A stretch of 5,499 nt of DNA, from assembly GCA_963924885.1 (NCBI GenBank), contig CAWUUY010000426.1, forward strand, positions 1-5,499. Reading direction: 5' to 3'. Within the stretch, counting starts at the first letter, position 1. Each line of letters begins with the position of its first letter. Position numbers and translations under genes: made by a program. This stretch comes from UBA5216 sp963924885 (GTDB lineage: Bacteria > Pseudomonadota > Gammaproteobacteria > Burkholderiales > SG8-41). Below the pieces are notes generated by a model. The model saw only the letters and a list, made by a program, of their open reading frames with translations, was not told the DNA's origin and ran no database searches. Below, piece by piece: positions 1 through 5,226 of this stretch.

Positions 1-74
1 AATACATCGCCACCCGGGCGGAGAACTATCGCGAACTGGAAACGGCGGGACGCAGCGCCGGCCTGATCAAGTAA
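1..74 (+). CDS. C-terminal end of a probable PhnD-like ABC binding protein (5' cut by window edge)
   Basis: An open frame enters from the left edge (first complete codon at position 3) and ends at TAA 72-74. It gives the last 23 residues, beginning YIATRAENYRELE and ending GLIK. This is too short to identify by itself. The call rests on context: the next three genes encode the ATPase and two permeases of a PhnCDE-type importer, and a periplasmic phosphate/phosphite/phosphonate-binding protein gene usually comes first in such operons. The stop lies 15 bp before the ATPase start and in the same reading frame. An unrelated upstream gene cannot be excluded from the sequence shown. Confidence 0.5.
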   Translation, partial: YIATRAENYRELETAGRSAGLIK

Positions 75-89
75 CGAGCCAGCACACTG

Positions 90-929
90 ATGCGCATCTC
101 TATCGCCGGACTGGCGGCCCGACATCACGCCGCCGCTGCCGGAGCGCCGGCGGCCTTAAAGCCGTTGACGATTACGGTGGCCCCCGGCGAGCAAGTGGCG
201 GTCATCGGCCCGTCGGGAGCCGGCAAGACCACGCTGCTGCACGCGCTCGCGTGCGCATTGCGACCGGTGGCGGGCACGCTCGAACTCAACGGCATCGATC
301 CCTGGAAACTGTCCGTGGCGCGGTTGCAAAAACTGCGCGGCCAACTGTTTCTGGCGCCGCAGACGCCACCGCTGCCACCGCGTCAACGCGTGATTACATC
401 GGTACTCGCGGCGCGGCTGCCGCGGCAATCGCTCGCAGCCAGCCTGCGTTCATTGGTTTATCCGACCCACATCAATGAAGCCGAAGCCGCGTTGGCGCGG
501 TTTGATCTTGCCAACAAACTGTGGGATCGCGTGGACCGGCTCTCCGGCGGCGAGCGCCAGCGCGTCGGCCTTGCCCGTGCGCTGGTGTCATCGGCCTCAC
601 TGTGGCTGGTGGACGAACCGCTGTCATCGCTGGATCCATCGCGCGCGGCGCAGGCCATTGAAAGCCTCACGCAATCCGCGCGCGAGTGTGGCGCAACCCT
701 TATCACCACGTTGCATCAAGTCGATGTCGCCACACGCTTTGCGCGAGTGATCGGCCTGCGCGACGGCGAACTGCATTTCGATCTGCCGTCGCGAGAGGTC
801 ACGCGGGAAAGGCTAACGGCGCTGTACGCACAGCACGAACACGAATTGCTTGCTGTCGCGCCAGTACCGGACGCACCTGACAACGGCGCGCCGGACGACA
901 AAACCCCGGCCGCGATGTATTGCCGCTGA
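90..929 (+). CDS. phnC: PhnC-type ABC transporter ATP-binding protein
   Basis: Cytoplasmic ATPase, 279 residues, that would power a phosphonate/phosphite-class importer with the two permeases downstream. Seen in order: Walker A GPSGAGKTT (40-48), Q-loop Gln91, ABC signature LSGGERQRVGLARAL (151-165), Walker B LWLVDEP (171-177, with Asp175 and catalytic Glu176), D-loop SSLD (179-182) and switch His209 in TLHQVD. The LHQVD form of the H-loop is also found in E. coli PhnC and favours this subfamily. All catalytic elements are intact. The N-terminal segment before Walker A is Ala-rich and has His12-His13 where an aromatic A-loop residue is usual. The last ~25 residues are a Pro/Asp/Ala-rich, probably disordered tail. 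ATG 90 is the first start after the preceding stop; no strong Shine-Dalgarno is visible, so translation may be coupled. The family is clear; the substrate is not. Confidence 0.88.
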   Translation: MRISIAGLAARHHAAAAGAPAALKPLTITVAPGEQVAVIGPSGAGKTTLLHALACALRPVAGTLELNGIDPWKLSVARLQKLRGQLFLAPQTPPLPPRQRVITSVLAARLPRQSLAASLRSLVYPTHINEAEAALARFDLANKLWDRVDRLSGGERQRVGLARALVSSASLWLVDEPLSSLDPSRAAQAIESLTQSARECGATLITTLHQVDVATRFARVIGLRDGELHFDLPSREVTRERLTALYAQHEHELLAVAPVPDAPDNGAPDDKTPAAMYCR

Positions 930-938
930 CGATCCGCC

Positions 939-1793
939 TTGAATACCACTATTTCCGCCGGCCCTGCCGGTCTTGCGTCGCCGCACTTACGCGATCCGGC
1001 GTGGGTCTCGCGCGTGTTCTGGACCAGCGTCGCGTTGGTGTTGCTGGCACCCATGCTGGTACTCACCGAATTCAAGCCCTGGACGCTGTTCGAACCCGCG
1101 ACTCTCAAATCAACCAAACGTTTTCTCGCGGATTTTTTTCCGCCCAAGATCGACATGGAGTTTTTATTGCTGGTGGCGCGCGAGTGCTGGCGCACCGTCG
1201 CCATCGCCACGGCGGGCATGGCGCTGGCGCTGCTGATCGCGATCCCGCTCACGCTGCTGTCCACCAGCGCACTGTCCATTTCCGCGCTGCCCGGACGCAT
1301 GCATGCGATACCGCTGATCATCCGCCAGGCCGTGCGCTGGCTGCTGATCATGCTACGCAGCGTGCCGGAGCTGGTATGGGCGCTGGTGTTCGTGCGCGTG
1401 GTTGGCCTCGGCCCCACCGCCGGCGTGCTGGCGATTGCCCTCACCTACGGCGGCATGCTGGGCAAGGTCTACGGCGAAATACTCGAAAGCGACGAATCGC
1501 ACGCCACTAACACCCTGCTGCGCAACGGCGCCGGCCGCTTGCAGGCATTTTTCTACGGTCTGCTGCCGCAAAGCTCGGCTGAACTCACCAGCTACACCGT
1601 GTATCGCTGGGAATGCGCCATTCGCTCGTCCGCCGTACTCGGCTTCGTGGGCGCGGGCGGGCTGGGACAACAGATGGATAACTCGATGAAAATGTTTCAG
1701 GGCGGCGAAGTCGCCACCATGCTCATCGTGTTCATGTTGCTGGTGGGATTGGCCGACTACGCCAGTTCGCGGCTGCGGCGGGCGCTGGCATGA
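939..1793 (+). CDS. phnE: PhnE-type ABC transporter permease, first of two
   Basis: Inner-membrane permease, 284 residues. Hydrophobic segments are visible at about 28-45, 86-107, 131-175 and 259-274. The motif RSVPELVWALVF (140-151) and the stretch TVYRWECAIRSSAVLGFVGAGGLGQ (220-244) are PhnE hallmarks. The cytoplasmic EAA-type loop that contacts the ATPase runs from Glu180 through Gly197 to Leu-Pro at 209-210. It is degenerate: EIL replaces the usual EAI, and the centre is Ser/Thr/Asn-rich. The start is taken as TTG 939. The frame is closed by the ATPase stop (927-929), only three codons upstream, and no ATG lies near; the next option, GTG 1014, would cut into the first membrane segment. 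No good Shine-Dalgarno precedes TTG, which suggests coupling to the ATPase gene. The end overlaps the next gene by ATGA. Confidence 0.85.
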   Translation: MNTTISAGPAGLASPHLRDPAWVSRVFWTSVALVLLAPMLVLTEFKPWTLFEPATLKSTKRFLADFFPPKIDMEFLLLVARECWRTVAIATAGMALALLIAIPLTLLSTSALSISALPGRMHAIPLIIRQAVRWLLIMLRSVPELVWALVFVRVVGLGPTAGVLAIALTYGGMLGKVYGEILESDESHATNTLLRNGAGRLQAFFYGLLPQSSAELTSYTVYRWECAIRSSAVLGFVGAGGLGQQMDNSMKMFQGGEVATMLIVFMLLVGLADYASSRLRRALA

Positions 1794-2632
1794 GCATGCC
1801 CGTCATCAAACCGCCCGCCGCGGCAAACGAAACCTACCGGCTGCCGCCGAAACTCTTTAGCTCGCGCTGCGCCATGTGCTGGTTCCTGCTGGGCCTCGTC
1901 GCATTGACTTTTGCGAGTTTCTGGACGCTCGACTTGCAGTGGGCGAAATTCCTGTCCGCCGATGCCGCGCGCAAAATGGGCAAGTTCCTGGCGGAACTGC
2001 TGTCGCCTTCGGTGAACGCGGCCTTCCTGCAAAAGCTGCTGGTCGCCAGTCTGGAGACCATCGCCATGTCCGCGCTCGGCACACTGCTGGCGGTCATCGC
2101 GGGCCTCGCGCTCGCACTGCCCGCCAGCCGCACCCACGCCGACGACAAGGCCTACTGGCGCATGCCGACGCGCCTGATCCTGAACGGCTTGCGTTCCATC
2201 CCGGAGCTGGTATGGGCGGCGCTGCTGATTATCTCCGCCGGCCTGGGTCCCCTTGCCGGGACGCTGGCGCTCGGCCTGCATACCACCGGCGTGCTGGGGC
2301 GCCTGTTCGCCGAAGCCATCGAGAACGCGCCACCCGGCCCCGCCTACGCGCTGCGGGTGCAGGGCGTGCCGGCGGGCCGCGTGTTCCTGTATTCAACGCT
2401 GGTGCAGATCCTGCCGCGGCTCTTGTCCTACACGCTGTATCGCTGGGAAAACAACATCCGCGCGGCTGCCGTGCTCGGCGTGGTGGGCGGCGGCGGCCTC
2501 GGGCAAATGCTGGCGTTTCACATGGGGCTGTTTCACATGAGTGAAACCAGTTCGATACTGATCGCGATGATTCTGCTGGTGGCGCTGGTGGATATCCTGT
2601 CTTACGTATCGCGGCGCGTGCTCCAACGATAG
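1790..2632 (+). CDS. phnE: PhnE-type ABC transporter permease, second of two
   Basis: Inner-membrane permease, 280 residues, clearly related to the preceding one and probably its partner in a heterodimeric channel. Shared blocks are RSIPELVWAALL (135-146) and YTLYRWENNIRAAAVLGVVG (214-233) followed by GGGLGQ. Its EAA loop is closer to the family form: EAIE (175-178), Gly192, then ILP (207-209). Hydrophobic segments lie near 28-47, 86-110, 129-168 and 257-274. ATG 1790 overlaps the previous stop as ATGA, typical of translational coupling; ATG 1796 is an alternative only two codons in. It ends 11 bp before the stop of the convergent murJ. A long GC-rich overlapping frame inside it (about 1876-2544) is a shadow. 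The symbol is a family label; phosphonate, phosphite and related oxyanions are all possible substrates. Confidence 0.86.
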   Translation: MSMPVIKPPAAANETYRLPPKLFSSRCAMCWFLLGLVALTFASFWTLDLQWAKFLSADAARKMGKFLAELLSPSVNAAFLQKLLVASLETIAMSALGTLLAVIAGLALALPASRTHADDKAYWRMPTRLILNGLRSIPELVWAALLIISAGLGPLAGTLALGLHTTGVLGRLFAEAIENAPPGPAYALRVQGVPAGRVFLYSTLVQILPRLLSYTLYRWENNIRAAAVLGVVGGGGLGQMLAFHMGLFHMSETSSILIAMILLVALVDILSYVSRRVLQR

Positions 2633-2643
2633 CGTGCGCGAGC

Positions 2644-4182
2644 TTACCGCGCCTCGTGGCGCTTGAAATCGGCGAGCCGGAAACCCAGCAGCCACAGCAC
2701 GGCAAAGTAGGTTCCGGCGCCGAGCACCACCACCCAGGTCAGACGTAGTACGCGCCCGCCTATCGACAGCGCTTGCCACAGCTTGCCATCGCCCGCGACG
2801 TACCACAGCAGCACGCCCATGGCGCCGACCGCGAGCAGCAGTTTCAGCAAAAATACCAGCCATCCGGGCCGGGGCTGATGGATGCCGCGCTTGTGCAACA
2901 GGTAATACAGCAACCCTGCATTCAGGCACGAGCCCAGGCCGGTCGCCAGCGCCAGCCCCGCGTGCTGCAAAGGGCCGATGAACGCCAGGTTCATCAGTTG
3001 CGTAATGATCAGCGTCACCAACGCGATTTTCACTGGCGTGCGGATGTCCTGCCGCGCGTAAAACGCGGGTGCCAGCACCTTCACCAGGATCAACCCCAGC
3101 AGCCCGATGCTATAGGCCATCAACGCCGCGCGCGTGGCCTGTGCATCGGCGGCGGAAAACGCGCCGTACATGAACAACGTGGTAATCAAGGGCAGCGCGA
3201 GCAGCGCCAGCCCCGCAGCGGCCGGCACGGCCAGCAGGAACGTCAGCCGCATACCCCAGTCGAGCAACGCCGAATATTCGTCGCTGGATTGATTAGCGTA
3301 GTGTTTGGACAGACTCGGCAGCAGGATGGTACCCAGCGCCACGCCGAGCATGCCCGCCGGGAACTCCATCAAACGATCGGCGTAATACAACCACGACACG
3401 CTGCCGGTGAGCAGGAACGACGCAAAAATCACATTCAGCAACAGACTGATCTGCCCGACCGATACGCCGAACAGCGCCGGCAACATCTGCCGCAGCACGC
3501 GGCGCATACCCTCGTGTTTGAAATCGAGTTTAAACCGGGGCAACGCGCGCAAACGCAACAGAAACGGTACCTGAAACGCCAGTTGCAGCACGCCACCCGC
3601 AAACACTGCCCATGCCAGCGCCTTCACCGGTGGATCAAAATACGGCGCGAGCCACAGCGTGAACACGATAAACGACACATTCAGCAGCACCGGCGTGAAC
3701 GCCGGCACCGCGAAACGGCTGAAGGTATTGAGGATGCCGCCCGCCAGCGCGGCCAGCGAAATAAAGAAAATGTACGGAAACGTGATGCGCAGCAGATCGA
3801 CCGTGAGATTGAATTTGCCGGGATCCTTGGCAAAACCCGGCGCGCTGATATAAATGATGTACGGCGCCGCCAGCACGCCGATCAGCGTGACCACGAACAA
3901 CGCCAGCGCCAGCACGCCGGACACGTAATCGATCAGGTCACGCAGCTCGTCTTCGCCGCGCTGATTTTTGTATTCGGACAGTATCGGGACAAAGGCCTGC
4001 GAAAACGCGCCTTCGGCGAACAAGCGCCGCAAAAAATTCGGGATTTTGAAGGCCACGAAAAACGCATCGGTGACCAGACCTGCCCCAAACGCTCGCGCAA
4101 TCAGCGTGTCGCGTACAAAACCAAGTATGCGCGACAGAAAAGTCATGCTGCTGACGGTGGCCAGCGCTTTCAGCAGATTCAT
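2644..4182 (-). CDS. murJ: Lipid II flippase MurJ (MviN)
   Basis: Multi-spanning inner-membrane protein of the MOP exporter superfamily that flips the peptidoglycan precursor lipid II to the periplasmic face; normally essential. It has 512 residues, against 511 in E. coli MurJ. Residues known to be needed in E. coli MurJ fall at the same numbers: Arg18, Arg24, Asp39, Arg52, and Arg270 and Glu273 within YYADRLMEF. Other family blocks are FVRDTLIARAFGAG (22-35), KIPNFLRRLFAEGAFSQAFVP (46-66 region), VALGTILLPSLSKHY (281-295) and, further on, VKVLAPAFYARQDI. Hydrophobic segments run the full length, consistent with 14 helices. ATG 4182 is supported by this exact alignment; the Shine-Dalgarno is weak. 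It is divergent from rpsT and convergent with the importer operon, and no clear promoter of its own is visible in the 166-bp gap. A 502-codon antisense frame across it is an artefact. Confidence 0.97.
   Translation of the reverse strand: MNLLKALATVSSMTFLSRILGFVRDTLIARAFGAGLVTDAFFVAFKIPNFLRRLFAEGAFSQAFVPILSEYKNQRGEDELRDLIDYVSGVLALALFVVTLIGVLAAPYIIYISAPGFAKDPGKFNLTVDLLRITFPYIFFISLAALAGGILNTFSRFAVPAFTPVLLNVSFIVFTLWLAPYFDPPVKALAWAVFAGGVLQLAFQVPFLLRLRALPRFKLDFKHEGMRRVLRQMLPALFGVSVGQISLLLNVIFASFLLTGSVSWLYYADRLMEFPAGMLGVALGTILLPSLSKHYANQSSDEYSALLDWGMRLTFLLAVPAAAGLALLALPLITTLFMYGAFSAADAQATRAALMAYSIGLLGLILVKVLAPAFYARQDIRTPVKIALVTLIITQLMNLAFIGPLQHAGLALATGLGSCLNAGLLYYLLHKRGIHQPRPGWLVFLLKLLLAVGAMGVLLWYVAGDGKLWQALSIGGRVLRLTWVVVLGAGTYFAVLWLLGFRLADFKRHEAR
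2649..2662 (+). other. Short hairpin just past the phnE/murJ convergence
   Basis: GCGCC-TCGT-GGCGC is a perfect 5-bp stem with a 4-base loop, starting 17 bp after the second permease stop and lying within the last codons of murJ. The 11-bp gap between the two convergent genes cannot hold a terminator, so this is the nearest structure that could mark the 3' end of the importer mRNA. No T-tract follows (TTGAAA comes next), so it does not qualify as a standard intrinsic terminator. Confidence 0.25.
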
Positions 4183-4210
4183 GACTTAACGCGGGAATCC
4201 GCACCTAAAG

Positions 4211-4234
4211 CGGGACTTAAGCCGGGACTTAAAC
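4211..4234. repeat. 12-bp tandem repeat in the murJ-rpsT intergenic region
   Basis: CGGGACTTAA occurs at 4211-4220 and again at 4223-4232, giving two 12-bp units (CGGGACTTAAGC, CGGGACTTAAAC) that differ at one base. A related GACTTAA lies at 4183-4189, directly upstream of the murJ start, and a more degenerate unit covers about 4199-4210. It lies in the presumed murJ 5' leader and upstream of the rpsT promoter. It may be a regulator-binding repeat or a small slippage duplication; nothing in the sequence decides. Confidence 0.55.
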
Positions 4235-4264
4235 CCATGGCGTCGCGGAAGATGGGCACCCTGG

Positions 4265-4278
4265 CCGGGCAAACCCGG
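4265..4278. repeat. Inverted repeat just upstream of the rpsT -35 box
   Basis: CCGGG-CAAA-CCCGG, a perfect 5-bp inverted repeat with a 4-base spacer, ends 6 bp before the proposed rpsT -35 box. Read on the minus strand it would form a small hairpin in the murJ leader. It has no T-tract on either side, so it is not a normal terminator. Operator, leader hairpin and chance are all possible. Confidence 0.35.
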
Positions 4279-4284
4279 TAATTC

Positions 4285-4313
4285 TTGCAAAATCCCTTAA
4301 AAATCCGTATCAT
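4285..4313 (+). promoter_or_regulatory. Probable sigma-70 promoter of rpsT
   Basis: TTGCAA (4285-4290, 4 of 6 matches to TTGACA) is followed after exactly 17 bp by TATCAT (4308-4313, 5 of 6 to TATAAT). The spacer is AT-rich in an otherwise GC-rich window. Transcription would start near 4320, giving a leader of about 29 nt before the rpsT ATG. Strength, spacing and position suit a highly expressed ribosomal protein gene. Confidence 0.75.
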
Positions 4314-4335
4314 CGCGATCTTTTTCTTCCCGACT

Positions 4336-4340
4336 GGGAG
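4336..4340 (+). promoter_or_regulatory. Ribosome binding site of rpsT
   Basis: GGGAG ends 8 bases before ATG 4349. It is one of the clearest Shine-Dalgarno sequences in the window and fixes the S20 start. Confidence 0.7.
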
Positions 4341-4348
4341 TGTAACAG

Positions 4349-4612
4349 ATGGCCAATATTGCATCCGCCCGCAAAGCAGCGCGGCAAAGTGAAAAACGTC
4401 GCCAGCACAACGCCAGCCTGCGCTCGCGTATGCGCACGGCGATCAAAGACGTGATCAAGGCGATTGAAGCTGGCGACAAGACTGCCGCGAAGGCCGTATA
4501 TCAAAGCGCCACCAGCACCATTGATATCATCGCCGACAAGAATATCATCCATAAAAACAAGGCTGCCCGCCACAAGAGCCGACTGTCCGCTGCCGTCAAG
4601 GCGATGGCCTAA
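4349..4612 (+). CDS. rpsT: 30S ribosomal protein S20
   Basis: Small basic protein of the 30S subunit that binds 16S rRNA early in assembly. It has 87 residues, the usual S20 length. The N-terminus MANIASARKAARQSEKRR and the C-terminal block HKNKAARHKSRLSAAVKA (68-85) are diagnostic for the family, with helical Lys/Arg/Ala-rich sequence between them. The start is an ordinary ATG behind a good Shine-Dalgarno; E. coli rpsT, by contrast, starts with UUG as part of its autoregulation. It is transcribed alone, divergent from murJ and convergent with the DUF3579 gene, from its own promoter. The murJ-rpsT pairing is familiar in proteobacteria. Confidence 0.98.
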   Translation: MANIASARKAARQSEKRRQHNASLRSRMRTAIKDVIKAIEAGDKTAAKAVYQSATSTIDIIADKNIIHKNKAARHKSRLSAAVKAMA

Positions 4613-4623
4613 CCACAACGCTG

Positions 4624-4648
4624 CTTCCGGAGGCGATGCCGCCGGAAG
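4624..4648. terminator. Hairpin between convergent rpsT and DUF3579 stops
   Basis: CTTCCGG (4624-4630) pairs with CCGGAAG (4642-4648). Inside it, after one A/G mismatch, GGC pairs with GCC around a GAT loop. The hairpin begins 11 bp after the rpsT stop and sits between two convergent genes, so a transcription-stop role for rpsT (and possibly for both) is the natural reading. The T-rich run TCGTTTTA starts only about 12 bases after the stem, so it is not a textbook intrinsic terminator. Confidence 0.5.
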
Positions 4649-4665
4649 ACTGCCCGTCGTTCGTT

Positions 4666-5016
4666 TTACGCTGCTTGCGGCTCGGGCCGCAACGCCATGC
4701 GTCCGGGGCGCATCGCCAGCTCGTTGTCGTACGCGAACGACATCAGGAATTTGTAGGCCGCCGCATCCAGTCCTTCGAGCCTGCGATCCACCACCACGCA
4801 GGTCGTTCCCGAGATAATCACCGGCTTTAAATGCGGCGAATAGCTCAGTTGCCGGTCTTCGCCAAACACCGACATCATGCCGCACAGGCGCTCTGCCCAG
4901 TCGCTCGGGCGAAATTTATCACCGGTGGCGGTGACACCCTGAATGATGATTTCGGCGGCGCCGTCGAACATGGCTGTGGGCAAATTGGGGTTAAGACCGG
5001 GTGTGTGACCGAGCAT
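4666..5016 (-). CDS. DUF3579 family protein of unknown function
   Basis: 116-residue soluble protein without signal peptide or membrane segment. I recognise it as DUF3579 from the core IIIQGVTATGDKFRPSDWAE (23-42), LCGMMSVFGED (44-54), YSPHLKPV (59-66), CVVVDRRLEGLD (73-84) and FLMSFAYDNEL (90-100). This small family is found mainly in beta- and gammaproteobacteria and has no established function known to me. Start choice is open. ATG 5016 gives the whole frame, but its first 15 residues look unlike the family core; ATG 4971 (residue 16) would begin just before the conserved part. Neither has a clear Shine-Dalgarno. It is convergent with rpsT and divergent from argD. No function should be inferred from these neighbours, since it shares an operon with neither. 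Confidence 0.85.
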   Translation of the reverse strand: MLGHTPGLNPNLPTAMFDGAAEIIIQGVTATGDKFRPSDWAERLCGMMSVFGEDRQLSYSPHLKPVIISGTTCVVVDRRLEGLDAAAYKFLMSFAYDNELAMRPGRMALRPEPQAA

Positions 5017-5112
5017 TTGGCAAGTTTATCAGAGTCGCCCGCAAAACCGGGGCCGCAATCAATATTTCACTTGCGCGGCAAGACCTTACGGGTAGAGAAT
5101 TAGCTCATCAAT

Positions 5113-5159
5113 GACGGCGGCAGACAGCCGCTGTCGTAACGACGGCGGCAGAAAGCCGC
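5113..5159. repeat. Tandem 28-bp direct repeat of a hairpin unit
   Basis: GACGGCGGCAGACAGCCGC (5113-5131) recurs as GACGGCGGCAGAAAGCCGC (5141-5159), 18 of 19 identical, with a period of 28 bp. Each unit is itself an inverted repeat. Unit 1 forms a 9-bp stem (5113-5121 with 5127-5135, one G-T pair) around AGACA. Unit 2 forms an 8-bp stem (5142-5149 with 5155-5162) around AGAAA. Because the arms are near identical, unit 1 can also pair with unit 2 in one long nested hairpin with a 5x5 internal loop. Confidence 0.8.
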
Positions 5160-5170
5160 CGTGTGTTTTT
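5142..5170 (+). terminator. Rho-independent-type terminator upstream of argD
   Basis: ACGGCGGC (5142-5149) pairs perfectly with GCCGCCGT (5155-5162) around a 5-base AGAAA loop and is followed by GTGTTTTT (5163-5170). GC stem plus T-tract is the intrinsic-terminator pattern on the plus strand; the minus strand has no matching T-tract. No plus-strand gene precedes it closely: rpsT ends 530 bp earlier and the DUF3579 gene is antisense. It would therefore stop either a leader RNA of argD, a small RNA, or read-through. Confidence 0.6.
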
Positions 5171-5175
5171 GAAAC

Positions 5176-5204
5176 TGGCCACGGTAACAATGATGCAGTG
5201 GCCA
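5176..5204 (+). promoter_or_regulatory. TGGCCAC...GTGGCCA inverted repeat before argD
   Basis: TGGCCAC (5176-5182) and GTGGCCA (5198-5204) form a perfect 7-bp inverted repeat with a 15-base spacer. It is followed by TTTGCTTTTA and ends 22 bp before the argD start. It could be an operator dyad, a 5' UTR hairpin close to the ribosome binding site, or a second weak terminator. It does not resemble the AT-rich ARG box of ArgR. Confidence 0.45.
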
Positions 5205-5215
5205 TTTGCTTTTAT

Positions 5216-5222
5216 GGGGGGG
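5216..5222 (+). promoter_or_regulatory. G-run serving as probable argD ribosome binding site
   Basis: Seven consecutive G lie 4 bases before ATG 5227. This is the only purine-rich, anti-SD-complementary stretch near the start, but it lacks the usual AGGAG core. The homopolymer is also a likely spot for length variation or sequencing error. Confidence 0.45.
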
Positions 5223-5226
5223 CCGC

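Larger units (their letters stand above)
5017..5226. other. Structured divergent intergenic region, DUF3579-argD
   Basis: About 210 bp without a convincing gene; this is the longest non-coding stretch in the window. The left part (5017-5110) is more AT-rich (for example AATCAATATTTCAC near 5057-5070) and would carry the DUF3579 promoter and perhaps one for argD, but I found no well-spaced -35/-10 pair. The right part holds the tandem hairpins, the TGGCCA inverted repeat and the G-run listed separately. A 42-codon open frame (5111-5239, ATG start) runs through the hairpins and overlaps the argD start. It has no ribosome binding site and is probably not a gene. Confidence 0.6.

Noticed and set aside
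716..1444. 242-codon open frame on the minus strand
   Set aside because: It spans the junction of two well-supported genes on the other strand, has Ser/Thr/Arg-rich composition with no motif, and is expected by chance in GC-rich DNA.
1876..2544. 222-codon overlapping frame inside the second permease
   Set aside because: Arg/Ala/Pro-rich translation typical of an alternative frame of GC-rich coding DNA; the PhnE frame holds all family motifs.
2773..4281. 502-codon open frame on the plus strand across murJ
   Set aside because: It lies exactly codon-on-codon antisense to murJ, so it stays open simply because murJ rarely uses TTA, CTA and TCA codons. Its product is Gln/Arg/His-rich with no recognisable domain, while murJ itself aligns end to end with its family.
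4831..5103. 90-codon plus-strand frame ending just before the hairpins, which could explain the terminator
   Set aside because: Most of it is antisense to the DUF3579 gene, it has no start signal and no recognisable domain, and its composition is that of a shadow frame.
5040..5110. TTGCGC (5071) with GAGAAT (5095) as an argD or small-RNA promoter
   Set aside because: Only 3 of 6 and 4 of 6 matches with 18-bp spacing; too weak to list as a promoter.
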